DNA of 64,000 bases from CBDIHH01 sp965279095. GTDB taxonomy: Bacteria; Pseudomonadota; Alphaproteobacteria; Caulobacterales; Caulobacteraceae. The stretch lies in NCBI GenBank assembly GCA_965279095.1, contig CBDIHH010000003.1, forward strand, positions 248,001 to 312,000, in the 5' to 3' direction. The notes beneath the pieces were generated by a model, which worked only from the letters and a program-made list of their open reading frames with translations, was not told the origin of the DNA and searched no databases. A program made the position numbers and the translations under genes. Shown one piece after another: positions 48,847 through 57,184 of this stretch (position 1 is the stretch's first letter; each line of letters starts with the position of its first letter).

Positions 48847-49586
48847 TGATGGCCTACGAGGGATCGGAGCTGACCCGCGCGCAGGAGCTGAACGCGCAGC
48901 TGCGCGAGGCCCCTCCGCAAGAGGTGCTCAGGGCGGCGATCGCGGAATACGGCTCGCGCCTGGCCCTGGTGTCGTCGTTCGGCACGGAATCGGCGGTGCT
49001 GCTGCACATGGCGGCGCAGATCGACCCCGCCGTCGCCGTGATCTTCCTCGACACCGGCATGCTGTTCGGCCAGACGCTGGACTACCGCAAGAGCCTGGCC
49101 GCCCGCCTGGGCCTGACGAACGTCCGCGACTACCGCCCCCTCTACACCGACCTGGCGACCAAGGACTCCTCGGCCGACCTCTACAAGACCTCCACCGACG
49201 CCTGTTGCGAGATTCGCAAGGTGCTGCCGCTAGAGCGGGCGCTGGCGGGCTATGACGCCTGGATCACCGGCCGCAAGCGCTTCCACGGCGGCGACCGCCT
49301 GCGCCTGCCGGTGGTCGAGGAGGCCGACGGCAAGGTGAAGTTCAACCCCCTGGCCAACTGGGCCAAGGCGGACCTCGACGCCTACGCGAAAGAGCACGTC
49401 CTGCCGGCCCATCCGCTGCAGGCCAACGGCTACCCGTCCGTGGGCTGCTGGCCCTGCACCCAGCCGGCGGCGGAAGGCTCGACCGACGTCCGCGCCGGCC
49501 GCTGGGCGGGCTCGGACAAGACCGAATGCGGCATCCACGTCTCCCGCGCCCGCGTGGCCCCGGTGGAAGTGGGCGGGGAAATCTGA
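48843..49586 (+). CDS. cysH: Assimilatory adenylyl-sulfate/PAPS reductase (4Fe-4S type)
   Basis: 247 residues. ALVSSFGTESAVLLHMAAQI near 40 is the PP-loop; the Cys pairs DACCEIRK near 120 and GCWPCTQP near 201 are ligands of a [4Fe-4S] cluster, which marks the APS-reducing subgroup rather than the cluster-free E. coli PAPS enzyme. The C-terminal ECGIH carries the catalytic Cys that forms the thiosulfonate. It reduces adenylyl-sulfate to sulfite for cysI. Last gene of the operon; a repeat element starts 5 bp after the stop. Alternative ATGs lie at 48846 and 48849. Confidence 0.92.
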   Translation: MMMAYEGSELTRAQELNAQLREAPPQEVLRAAIAEYGSRLALVSSFGTESAVLLHMAAQIDPAVAVIFLDTGMLFGQTLDYRKSLAARLGLTNVRDYRPLYTDLATKDSSADLYKTSTDACCEIRKVLPLERALAGYDAWITGRKRFHGGDRLRLPVVEEADGKVKFNPLANWAKADLDAYAKEHVLPAHPLQANGYPSVGCWPCTQPAAEGSTDVRAGRWAGSDKTECGIHVSRARVAPVEVGGEI

Positions 49587-49590
49587 GATC

Positions 49591-49657
49591 GTACTCCTCC
49601 CCCGGAGCGTAGCGACTGGGGGAGGGGGACCACGCGAAGCGTGGTGGAGGGGGCAGC
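49591..49657. repeat. GC-rich intergenic repeat, left copy
   Basis: A 67-bp element starting GTACTCCTCCCCCGGAGCG and ending GGTGGAGGGGGCAGC. It contains an internal hairpin CCACGC-GAA-GCGTGG. An inverted copy of 77 bp lies at 50209-50285, with the SMI1/KNR4 gene between. Probably a MITE- or REP-like element widespread in this genome. Confidence 0.85.
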
Positions 49658-49778
49658 GCCGCGGGGCGCGGGATGGGGCGCGGTTCGCGGTGGGTAAACA
49701 TGCGGGTCTCAACGTGAATGCGACTGCTCGCGGCCCTGGCCAACATTTTCTGTCACATCATCCCTGCTAGGTTAAGAC

Positions 49779-50144
49779 ATGCCCTTTCCCGCCTCGGAAG
49801 AAGTTATTGCCGAAGCCGAAGGTGCTTTGGGACGCAAATTTCCAGCAGGTCTCAGGTCGCGGCTCGCACGATCGAATGGCGGCGACATTGCTACTCCTAA
49901 TGACGACTGGATTTTATTACCGGTGAGAGACAGCACCGACCGGAAGCGTCTGTCGCGAACCGCAAACGATGTAGTGCGAGAGACCATGCAAGCTCGCGCA
50001 TGGCGCTGCTTTCCGGATATGGGAATTGCAATTGCCACAAATGGCTCTGGCGACATAATTGTACTGCTTCCTGGCTCAGATGATTTTCACCTTTGGAACC
50101 ATGAAACGGGAGCACTCGCCAAAGTTGTAGTCGAATTGACGTGA
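49779..50144 (+). CDS. SMI1/KNR4-family protein
   Basis: 121 residues. PASEEVIAEAEGALGRKFPA near 4, LRSRLARSNGGDIATPND near 25, DDWILLPVRDSTDRKRL near 41, then FPDMGIAIATNGSGDIIVLL near 78 and FHLWNHETGALAKV near 102 follow the SMI1/KNR4 pattern. Family members include immunity proteins of contact-dependent toxin systems and cell-wall regulators. G+C is clearly lower than in neighbours and the gene is bracketed by inverted repeats, suggesting recent acquisition. No toxin gene lies beside it; the two-partner secretion exoprotein is 7 kb away. Confidence 0.8.
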   Translation: MPFPASEEVIAEAEGALGRKFPAGLRSRLARSNGGDIATPNDDWILLPVRDSTDRKRLSRTANDVVRETMQARAWRCFPDMGIAIATNGSGDIIVLLPGSDDFHLWNHETGALAKVVVELT

Positions 50145-50208
50145 CATTCACTTCCCGCCAATTGCGGCGAAGCGGCCTGAGCTCTCTGATTTTCCGGCCA
50201 CCCGCGGT

Positions 50209-50285
50209 GCTGCCCCCTCCACCACGCTTCGCGCGGTCCCCCTCCCCCAGTCGCCCCGCGAAGCGAGGCTCCCGGGGAGGAGTAC
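50209..50285. repeat. GC-rich intergenic repeat, right (inverted) copy
   Basis: 77 bp whose complement starts GTACTCCTCCCCGGGAGC and ends GGTGGAGGGGGCAGC like the left copy at 49591. Compared with that copy it has about 10 extra bases and a few substitutions in the middle. Confidence 0.85.
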
Positions 50286-50373
50286 GGTCCTGTTCATCAA
50301 CTTAATGCCGGCCAGTATGGACCATGTTGATGGTCCGCTGAGATAACGGAGGGCGCGCCTTGATCATGGTCGG

Positions 50374-51333
50374 GTGACGCGTAGTCTGTCCTTCGAGGCG
50401 CTGATCCGGCCTGGGGGACTGCCGTTGAGAAATACCGACGCCGTAGGCGATCAGCGGAAGGTCACGCGCAGGCGTGCGGTTCATGGGCTGGCCGCTATGG
50501 CCGCCATCACGCCCTTCGCTCCGGCCGCAATCGCCGCGCCGCGCCCGCTCGACCTGACCGACCCGAAGACCAAGCTCGAGGCGCAGGTGCGCATGCGCAG
50601 CCGGCTGGATGGCGGGCGCACCTTCATGCCCTATCGCGGGACCGTGTTCGGCAAGCCGGAGGGCAAGATCGCGGTGGCCCTGTATGACGTCGAGGGGTTC
50701 AGCTTCACCGAGGCCCACCGCATCGACGACCTCAGCTGGCGGCTGACCAGCGTCGAGGCCGGCTATTTCATCGACCGGACCACGGGCCAGCCGCTGGATC
50801 GCTGGACCAATCCCATGAACGGGCTTCAGACCCGGGTCGAGCACTACCGCTCCTGGCTCAACAGCATCGCCGAGCCGGACACGGTGCGGCCGCCCAAGGC
50901 CCTGCCGCCGGGCATGACCTATGTGGGGCGGATCGATCCGGCGACGGTGATCGACGGCAAGGTCTGGCTGAACGAGGACCTGTTCGTCGCCTTTCCCAGC
51001 CAGCCGCAGGAGCGCTACCCCGACCCGCTCTATTGGGCCGGGCCGCAGCAGACGGGCACCTCCCTGGCGACCTGGTGCTGCGATCTGGCGGCCCTGAGCG
51101 ACCGGGACGTGGCCTTTGTTCCCACCACCCTGTCGTATGAGAGCATCGGCACGTTCCGGCCGTTCATGCGCATGGGCGCGGCGCCGGGGGTCAGCATCTG
51201 GCGGATGGTGGGGACCAAGACGGCGACCATCGACGGCGTGCCGCGCCATCTGCGCGAGCGGGTGCTGAAGGACTATCCCGACTTCCTGACCCAGCTGGTG
51301 GATCCGGGCCTAAAGCCCATCGCCGTGGGGTAG
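50374..51333 (+). CDS. DUF1838-family protein with Tat-type leader (core region copy)
   Basis: From GTG 50374, 319 residues. A TTG at 50425 after GGGGGA is a credible alternative start. VTRRRAVHGLAAMAAITPFA is a twin-arginine leader. The DUF1838 blocks are FSFTEAHRIDDLSWRLTSVE, then GYFIDRTTGQPLDRWTNPMN near 120 (equivalent to YFRDP.TG....W.NP.TG of the other copies), TWCCDLAALSD near 229 and LRERVLKDYPDFLTQL near 290. It lies outside the catabolic region, convergent with the ferredoxin-NADP reductase gene. Substantially longer than the 34365 copy in the middle. Function unknown. Confidence 0.75.
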   Translation: MTRSLSFEALIRPGGLPLRNTDAVGDQRKVTRRRAVHGLAAMAAITPFAPAAIAAPRPLDLTDPKTKLEAQVRMRSRLDGGRTFMPYRGTVFGKPEGKIAVALYDVEGFSFTEAHRIDDLSWRLTSVEAGYFIDRTTGQPLDRWTNPMNGLQTRVEHYRSWLNSIAEPDTVRPPKALPPGMTYVGRIDPATVIDGKVWLNEDLFVAFPSQPQERYPDPLYWAGPQQTGTSLATWCCDLAALSDRDVAFVPTTLSYESIGTFRPFMRMGAAPGVSIWRMVGTKTATIDGVPRHLRERVLKDYPDFLTQLVDPGLKPIAVG

Positions 51334-51343
51334 GCTTCTACCC
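51328..51343. terminator. Bidirectional hairpin at convergent stops
   Basis: GGGTAG-GCTT-CTACCC, a 6-bp stem whose arms contain the stop codons of the DUF1838 gene (TAG at 51331-51333) and the reductase gene (51338-51340 on the other strand). No T run; probably a weak or Rho-assisted terminator. Confidence 0.4.
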
Positions 51344-52156
51344 GACGAACGCCCGTTCCAGCACGAAGTCGCCGGGGTCGGCGAGGGAGCCCTCCACCAG
51401 GCCCTGGGCCTCGCAGACGTGGGCCATGTCCTTGATCATCTCCATGCTGCCGCACAGCATCACCCGGTCTGTCGCGGGGTCGAACCGGGTCTGGTCCAGG
51501 CCCAGGTCGCGGAAGATCTGGCCGGTCTCGATCAGGGTGGTCAGGCGGCCCTGGCGCTCGAAGGGCTCGCGGGTGACGGTGGGGTAGTAGCTGAGGTGGG
51601 CGGTGGTCTCCTCGCCGATCAGCTCGTCCTCGAAGATCTCGCGGGTGAACAGGTCGCGGTAGGCCAGTTCCTTGATCTCGCGCACCCCGTGGGCGACCAC
51701 GACCTTCTCGAACTTCGTATAGGTCTCGGGATCGCGCGCGACGCTGAGAAACGGCGCCAGGCCCGTTCCGGTGCCGAACATGAACAGGCGCTTGCCTGGC
51801 GTCAGGGCGTCATAGACCAGGGTGCCGGTGGGCTTCTTGCCCAGGAGGACCGTGTCGCCCACCTGGATGTGCTGCAGGCGCGAGGTCAGGGGTCCGTCCG
51901 GCACCTTGATCGACAGGAATTCCAGTTCCTCGGCATAGTGCTGCGAGGCGATGGAATAGGCGCGCATCACCGGCTTGCCGCCCTCGGTGGGTAGGCCGAT
52001 CATCACGAACTCGCCCGAGCGGAACCGGAAGGTCGGCGGCCGGGTGATGGCGAAGCTGAACAGCCGATCGGTCCAGTGCTTCACCCACAGGACGGTTTCG
52101 TGATGGAACGGGCTGGCGGCGACAGCGGGGGCGCCCTGGGCGGATACGGTCGTCAT
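51338..52156 (-). CDS. fpr: Ferredoxin/flavodoxin-NADP+ reductase
   Basis: 272 residues from the ATG at 52156. The FAD-binding RAYSIAS motif (MRAYSIASQHYAEELEFLSI near 64), VLLGKKPTGTLVYDAL near 103, the NADP loop MFGTGTGLAPFLSVARDPET near 126, VMLCGSMEMIKDMAHVCEAQ near 225 and the C-terminal FVLERAFVG are diagnostic of bacterial plant-type FNR (Fpr, subclass I). It exchanges electrons between NADPH and ferredoxin or flavodoxin, which could feed the siroheme sulfite reductase encoded upstream. Single gene, convergent with DUF1838. Confidence 0.92.
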   Translation of the reverse strand: MTTVSAQGAPAVAASPFHHETVLWVKHWTDRLFSFAITRPPTFRFRSGEFVMIGLPTEGGKPVMRAYSIASQHYAEELEFLSIKVPDGPLTSRLQHIQVGDTVLLGKKPTGTLVYDALTPGKRLFMFGTGTGLAPFLSVARDPETYTKFEKVVVAHGVREIKELAYRDLFTREIFEDELIGEETTAHLSYYPTVTREPFERQGRLTTLIETGQIFRDLGLDQTRFDPATDRVMLCGSMEMIKDMAHVCEAQGLVEGSLADPGDFVLERAFVG

Positions 52157-52319
52157 GGGCGCCCTCTTAGACGGCCGCCGCCGCTGGGCCAATGCCGTTC
52201 TCCTATCAGCCGGACCAGCGAAGCTAAGGGCGGCGGCCCCGGCGCGCCGGCGACGCTGGCAACGATCAGCGCGGTTGCGGCTTCTATTGGGGTCAGGCCG
52301 CCAGCCGATGGAGACCCTT

Positions 52320-52892
52320 ATGCTCGAAAAGCTTCCCCCCGCCCTGGGCCGCCTGATGGAGGATTTCCGTCCCGGCCTGGACGCGCTGATCTGGGCGCAG
52401 GACGGCCTGCAGGCCCCGGACAGCCTGACCGTGACGAGCGCCGCCTTCACCGACGGCGGATCCATCCCCATCCGCTTCACCGAGGACGGCGACAAGCTGT
52501 CGCCGCCGCTGGCCTGGAGCGGCGTCCCCCAAGCGGCCCGGTCGGTGGTGCTGGTCATCGAGGACGCCGACAGCCCCACCCCGGCGCCCATCGTCCATGC
52601 CCTGGTCTACGGCCTGCCGGGGACCGATCACCGGCTGGAGGAGGGCGCTCTGCCCGGCAAGGATCACGCCGGGACCTGGACCTCCCTGGGGCGCAACTCG
52701 TTCCGGGCCGCGCAATATCTGCCGCCCGACCCGCCGCCGGGCCACGGCAACCACCGCTATGTGTTCCAGGTCTTCGCCCTCGACGACGACCGCCTCACCG
52801 GTACGCCGGCGAAGCACGACGTCATCGAGGCGCTGAAGGGCCATGTGCTGGCCCGGGGGCGGCTGATGGGCCTGTACGAGCGGGCGGGCTAG
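52320..52892 (+). CDS. PEBP/YbhB-YbcL-family protein
   Basis: 190 residues from the ATG at 52320, chosen for the GGAG six bases upstream (an ATG at 52308 lies just before). SIPIRFTEDGDKLSPPLAWS near 50, VVLVIEDADSPTPAPIVHAL near 75 and the GLPGTDHRLEEGALPGKDHA block, then PPPGHGNHRYVFQVFALD near 140 form the phosphatidylethanolamine-binding fold with its anion pocket (D-x-D-x-P and GxHxY positions). Bacterial members are of uncertain function. Convergent with the 3D-domain gene. Confidence 0.85.
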   Translation: MLEKLPPALGRLMEDFRPGLDALIWAQDGLQAPDSLTVTSAAFTDGGSIPIRFTEDGDKLSPPLAWSGVPQAARSVVLVIEDADSPTPAPIVHALVYGLPGTDHRLEEGALPGKDHAGTWTSLGRNSFRAAQYLPPDPPPGHGNHRYVFQVFALDDDRLTGTPAKHDVIEALKGHVLARGRLMGLYERAG

Positions 52893-52907
52893 ACCGGCAG
52901 GAACGCG

Positions 52908-52923
52908 CCGGATTTGTCCGGCT
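52908..52923. terminator. Hairpin between convergent genes
   Basis: GCCGGA-TTTG-TCCGGC, a 6-bp perfect stem between the PEBP stop (52892) and the 3D-domain gene stop (52923). Likely shared terminator. Confidence 0.4.
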
Positions 52924-53462
52924 CAGTCCAGGCTGGCGACGGTGGCGCCCGAGGTGCGTTCCATCGGGCAGCCCTCGAACGAGCCGATGGCTTTGGCGGT
53001 GATGGCGCCCTTGTTGATGCCGCGCGTGAAGAAGGCCTTCATGGAGGCCACGCCCGCCCCGGTGAACAGGTCGATGCGCTGGCCCTTGATGGCGCCGCCG
53101 ATATCCGAGGCATACCAGATGCCGTCGTGTTCGGCGCCGTTGGGCAGCCGCATGCCGACGGTCTCCTTGATGTAGAGGATGGTGCGGCGGGGGATGAGGT
53201 GGGGGTCGATGGCGACGGTGCGCATCGGCGACACCTTGCAGCCGAGGGAATCGCGGCCCCCGACGCCGGCGGCGCCGGCATGGTAGAGGGTGGCCTGGAG
53301 CTGGATCTCGCGCCCGGGGCGCGTAATGTCGGCGGCTGTGCCGGCCTGGGTCGCCGAGGGCTGCATGGCCATCGACTGCAAGAGATCGCCGATCGCATCG
53401 GCGGGCAGGGCAGTCGGAATGGCCAGCGCGAGCACGCTGGCGGCGACGAGGCCGGCTATCAT
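52923..53462 (-). CDS. Exported 3D-domain protein (MltA/RlpA-like double-psi barrel)
   Basis: 179 residues with a Sec signal (MIAGLVAASVLALAIPTALP). The 3D domain is evident: TVAIDPHLIPRRTILYIKET near 82, AEHDGIWYASDIGGAIKGQR near 110 and IDLFTGAG near 130, with the three conserved Asp that name the family. Related domains occur at the end of the lytic transglycosylase MltA and in resuscitation-type muralytic proteins, so cleavage of peptidoglycan is plausible. It lacks the rest of MltA. The 298 bp between its start and the Nudix gene show nothing else clear. Confidence 0.82.
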   Translation of the reverse strand: MIAGLVAASVLALAIPTALPADAIGDLLQSMAMQPSATQAGTAADITRPGREIQLQATLYHAGAAGVGGRDSLGCKVSPMRTVAIDPHLIPRRTILYIKETVGMRLPNGAEHDGIWYASDIGGAIKGQRIDLFTGAGVASMKAFFTRGINKGAITAKAIGSFEGCPMERTSGATVASLD

Positions 53463-53760
53463 CGGGTTCTACTCGGTGACGGCCGGAAAAGGCCAGGATG
53501 AGGCGCCTGTACCCCACCACAGGCGGGGTTATCAACCCGCCGGGGCGATCCAACGCCGATGGCCGGCCGGGCATCCGATCCGGCGAACCGGGGTTCTCTC
53601 TTAAGGCACAGGGGGTTAGCCCCGACTCCACACCCTGACTCTTTTTGTGGATAAAAGGCGCCATCATGGCCCCACGGCGCCATGGACGGGGCTTGGACGC
53701 GGCGCCACGATGGGCTTCGTGCCCGCGCCTTTCGGCTCCTGTCCCACCCCTTGCGCCTCG

Positions 53761-54267
53761 ATGAGCAGCCCCTTGCTGGAGTTCGGCCCCCGGTCCGATG
53801 ACCTGGACTACAAGGACCGGCCGGCCGCCTTTGGCCTGGCCGTGCGCGACGGCCGCCTGGCCCTGGTGCGGGTGTCCAAGCCCGGCCAGACGCCTTGGCA
53901 CGACCTGCCGGGCGGCGCCATCGATGCGGGGGAGACCGCGCAACAGGCGGCCGTTCGGGAGTTCGGCGAGGAGACCGGGCTGGTGGTGGAGCCGGGCGAG
54001 GTCCTGGGCTGCGCCGCCCAGTTCTTCATCTCCGACGGCCGCCCCTATCGCAACGTCGGGCCTCTGATGATCGTGCGGCCGACCGGCGAGGATCCCGCGC
54101 TGAAGATCGAGGACGACCACCAACTGGTCTGGATCGAACCGATGCGCGCCCTGCGCATTCTCCGTCACGACAGCCACGCTTGGGCCGTCGCGTGTTGGAT
54201 AAGGCGGTCCTCCCCTGAAAGCGTTCCCGAAGCGGTTTCCGCTGGCCCTGCGACGACTGAAGGCTGA
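53761..54267 (+). CDS. Nudix hydrolase
   Basis: 168 residues from the ATG at 53761 (the frame is open further upstream, but homologues begin here). The Nudix box runs from GGAIDAGE to REFGEETG near 58-80 and fits Gx5Ex7REUxEExGU. DLPGG precedes it and WIEPMRALRILRHDSHAWAV closes the domain. It hydrolyses a nucleoside diphosphate linked to another group; the exact substrate is not readable. The last codons overlap the apparent N-terminal coding part of the DUF1206 gene. Confidence 0.85.
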   Translation: MSSPLLEFGPRSDDLDYKDRPAAFGLAVRDGRLALVRVSKPGQTPWHDLPGGAIDAGETAQQAAVREFGEETGLVVEPGEVLGCAAQFFISDGRPYRNVGPLMIVRPTGEDPALKIEDDHQLVWIEPMRALRILRHDSHAWAVACWIRRSSPESVPEAVSAGPATTEG

Positions 54268-54313
54268 CGACCTGCTACTGGGGGCCGCGCGCGCGGGCTA
54301 TGCCGCGCGGGGC

Positions 54314-55057
54314 TTGGTGTATCTGAGCGTCGGGGCCGTCGCCCTGTTGGCGGCGCTGGACATGCGCCCGCAGACCGAAGGCAGCCGCGGCTCTCTTGTG
54401 GCCATCGCCCAGGCGCCCCTCGGCGGCCTGTGGCTGGGCCTGATCGCCGCGGGGCTCCTGGGCTTCACCCTCTGGCGTGGCCTGCAGGCCTTCCTGGACG
54501 CTGATCGGCAGGGGCGCGGATGGAAGGCGCTGGGCAGCCGGGCGGGGCAGGCGCTGAGCGGCCTGATCTATGGGGGTCTGGCCCTGTCGGTCCTGGAGCT
54601 GCTGGACGAGCTCGGGGAGCTTCGCGAGGACGACGAGCGTCGCGAGAATCAGCAAAAGGCGGCCATGCTGATGAGCCTGCCCTATGGCGAGATCGCCCTG
54701 ATGGCCCTGGGGCTGTTCGTCATCGGCGCCGGCGCCGCCAACATCCTGCACGGCGTGGCGCGGCGATTCCATTCCGACCTGGAATGCTCGGCCCGGTTGA
54801 CGGCCTGGGCCAAGCCCATGGGCCGCATCGGCTATATCGCCCGCGGCGTCGCCTTCTCGATCACTGGCTTCCTGATGGCCAAGGCCGGGTTCGAGGCCCG
54901 GTCCGCGGAGGCCCAGGGCCTCGGCGGCGCGCTGGACCTGCTGGAATCCCAGACCGGGGGCCCGGCCCTGTTGACGGTCACCGCCCTGGGCCTGGTGGCG
55001 TTCGGCCTGTTCGGCCTGTTCGAGGCCCGCTACCGGGCGTTGCGCGCGCCTGCCTAG
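54314..55057 (+). CDS. DUF1206-family integral membrane protein (start uncertain)
   Basis: 247 residues from TTG 54314 with several hydrophobic helices in three repeated blocks: GLVYLSVGAVALLAAL, SGLIYGGLALSVLELL near 87 and GRIGYIARGVAFSITGFLMA near 170. DUF1206 repeats normally begin with an ARxGyxARGxVY motif; here GAARAGYAARG lies in frame upstream (54281-54313) but no ATG, GTG or TTG precedes it before the stop at 54200. The real start may be a CTG (for example 54215), or the 5' end may be altered. Function of the family is unknown. Confidence 0.75.
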   Translation: MVYLSVGAVALLAALDMRPQTEGSRGSLVAIAQAPLGGLWLGLIAAGLLGFTLWRGLQAFLDADRQGRGWKALGSRAGQALSGLIYGGLALSVLELLDELGELREDDERRENQQKAAMLMSLPYGEIALMALGLFVIGAGAANILHGVARRFHSDLECSARLTAWAKPMGRIGYIARGVAFSITGFLMAKAGFEARSAEAQGLGGALDLLESQTGGPALLTVTALGLVAFGLFGLFEARYRALRAPA

Positions 55058-55470
55058 GGCTTGCAGCGCCTGCCATGCGCCGCCCAGCAAAGAGCCAGAT
55101 ATAGCGCGCGCGTAACCGCGCCAAAAGCTGTAGGTTCCGTGATAATTATTTTAATTATCGCAAGCTCAAATGTAATCAAGAACAGACAGTTTGGGATTGA
55201 CCGGGCGAATACCGGGAGTTAAACCGTGAACAAGGCCAATGATATGTAAGTTTTACTTAACGTAGATTTACCGATCGCCCCAAATTGGGTCAAATCCAAT
55301 AGATAATTCTTAAATCTGTCGTCAGCTCTGCTGTCGGCCGATCCGTCGTCGTGAGCCCCGTTCCGGGGCGTTCGGTGCGGCCAACGACGTCCTGCCTGCG
55401 AAACATTGGCGCGAGCGACGCGGGGTTCCTGGTCCCAGGAATCCGGCATCGGCCCTGCCCGGAGACCATC
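55058..55470. other. AT-rich leader/promoter region of the two-partner secretion operon
   Basis: About 410 bp without a gene; 55130-55320 is markedly AT-rich for this genome. It contains a perfect palindrome at 55141-55159, a smaller one TAAGT-TTT-ACTTA at 55247-55259, and further down the GGAG ribosome site at 55461-55464. Probably carries the promoter(s) of the TpsB-TpsA genes. No known riboswitch recognised. Confidence 0.5.
55141..55159. promoter_or_regulatory. Perfect AT-rich palindrome GATAATTA-TTT-TAATTATC
   Basis: 8-bp half-sites with 3-bp spacer, 330 bp before the TpsB start. Candidate binding site of a regulator of the secretion operon, or a terminator for the DUF1206 gene (the stem is AT-only except the ends, so a binding site is more likely). 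Confidence 0.45.
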
Positions 55471-57132
55471 GTGCTTAAGCTTAGCGTCATGACCGTTGCC
55501 CTGCTGGCCGTCTCCCCTGGGGCGTTCGCCCAGCCGGCGGGCTCTGGAGGATTTCCCCAGCAGATTCCCCCCAGTCCCCAGGCGCCCAAGGCCGAGCCGG
55601 ACATCCGCCTGCAGACCCCGCCGCCGGCGCCGGCGGCGGGAGGCGAACAGGGGGCTCAGATCCGGGTGGAGCGACTGGTCGTAACCGGGGCTTCGGCCTT
55701 CACCCAGGCCCCGCTTCTGCAGGCCGCCGGCTTTGCGCCTGGGCAGACCATGGACATGGCGCAACTGACCGCCGCGGCCGCGAGGATCGCCGCCTTCTAC
55801 AACGAGCACGGCTATTTCCTCGCCCAGGCCTATCTTCCGCCTGAGGACATCCAGGGGGGCGTGGTCACCATCGCCGTGATCGAGGGTCGCTACGGCGAGA
55901 TCGCGGTGACCAATCACGCCCGTCTGTCAGATCGGGTGGTCGGCCAGGCCCTGCGCGGCCTCGATCGGGGCGACCCGGTCGCCAGCGGGCCCCTGCAACG
56001 GCGCCTCCTGCTGCTCTCGGACGTGCCCGGGGTGCGCCTGAGATCCACGCTGTCGCCCGGGACCGAGGTCGGCTCGTCCGACCTGCTGGTGGAGCTCAGC
56101 CCGGGTCCTCGGGTGAGCGGTAGCCTGGAGGCGGACAACGCCGGCAATCGCTACACCGGCCAGGCGCGGGTAGGCGGGACCGTGGACTTCAACAATCCCA
56201 CCGGGTCCGGCGACCGGATCAGCCTCCGCCTGCTCACCGCGGGCTCGGGCCTTCAATACGCCAGGGGCGCCTATGAGACCCGGCTGGGCGCGGCGGTGGT
56301 CGGCGTCAGCTACGCTGATGTCCGCTACCGGCTCGGAAAAGAGTTCTCGCCTCTGCGGGCGCGCGGGTCGGTCCACATCGCCAGCCTCTACGGCGACTAC
56401 CCCCTCGTGCGATCCCAGGCAGGCAATCTGTCGCTGCTGGCCGATGTCACCGCCCGGCGCTTCGAGGACCGGGTCGGGGCGACCAACACCGCCGCCGACC
56501 GAGAGGCCGCAGGCGTGACCCTTGGCCTGGAGGGGGATCACCGGGACGCCCGCGGCGGCGGCGGGTTGACGACCTATTGGATCGCACTCACCCGAGGGCG
56601 GATCGACCTGCGCACGGCCTCCGCTCGCGCCGCCGACCGCGCCTCGGTCCGCACGGGCGGCGACTATTCCAAGGCGGCTTTCTCCATCGACCGACTGCAG
56701 GCCCTGGGCGGCCCCCTCGAGCTCTACGGCTCGCTGCGGGGCCAGGCTGGCTCCAAGAATCTCGACGTCTTCGAGAAGATGGAGCTTGGCGGCGCCTACG
56801 GCGTGCGCGCCTATCCCGAAGGCGAGGGGTACGGCGACCGTGGCTATGTGGCCACTGTGGAGGGTCGCTGGCTTCTCGCCCGCCCCGTCCTGGACGGCCG
56901 GGTGCGGCTGATCGGCTTCGTCGACGCCGGCCAGGTTCAGGTCGCCGAGAATCCCTATTTCGCCGGCCGCAACCGCCTGTCGCGCAGCGGCGCCGGGGTG
57001 GGCCTGATCTGGTCCGACCCCAGCAATCTGCAGTTCAAGGCCACCTACGCCCACCGCCTGGGGTCAGAGCGGGCCCTGTCTGGCGGCGACTCGTCGGGCC
57101 GGGTCTGGGTCCAGCTCGTCAAGCTGTTCTGA
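55471..57132 (+). CDS. TpsB outer-membrane transporter of a two-partner secretion system (ShlB/FhaC/HecB family)
   Basis: 553 residues from GTG 55471 (GGAG six bases upstream), starting with a signal peptide (MLKLSVMTVALLAVSPGAFA). A Pro-rich linker follows, then a POTRA domain near 65-140 (IRVERLVVTGASAFTQAPLL; YFLAQAYLPPEDIQGGVVTI), a second POTRA-like part and a 16-strand barrel whose conserved segments include GSLEADNAGNRYTGQARVGG near 215 and a final strand ending in Phe (RVWVQLVKLF). It should export the TpsA protein encoded 52 bp downstream. Confidence 0.9.
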   Translation: MLKLSVMTVALLAVSPGAFAQPAGSGGFPQQIPPSPQAPKAEPDIRLQTPPPAPAAGGEQGAQIRVERLVVTGASAFTQAPLLQAAGFAPGQTMDMAQLTAAAARIAAFYNEHGYFLAQAYLPPEDIQGGVVTIAVIEGRYGEIAVTNHARLSDRVVGQALRGLDRGDPVASGPLQRRLLLLSDVPGVRLRSTLSPGTEVGSSDLLVELSPGPRVSGSLEADNAGNRYTGQARVGGTVDFNNPTGSGDRISLRLLTAGSGLQYARGAYETRLGAAVVGVSYADVRYRLGKEFSPLRARGSVHIASLYGDYPLVRSQAGNLSLLADVTARRFEDRVGATNTAADREAAGVTLGLEGDHRDARGGGGLTTYWIALTRGRIDLRTASARAADRASVRTGGDYSKAAFSIDRLQALGGPLELYGSLRGQAGSKNLDVFEKMELGGAYGVRAYPEGEGYGDRGYVATVEGRWLLARPVLDGRVRLIGFVDAGQVQVAENPYFAGRNRLSRSGAGVGLIWSDPSNLQFKATYAHRLGSERALSGGDSSGRVWVQLVKLF

Positions 57133-57184
57133 CGGCCGCCTCCTCCGCGCCGACCCCCTTTTTGCGTCCCCAGGATTACCCGTC

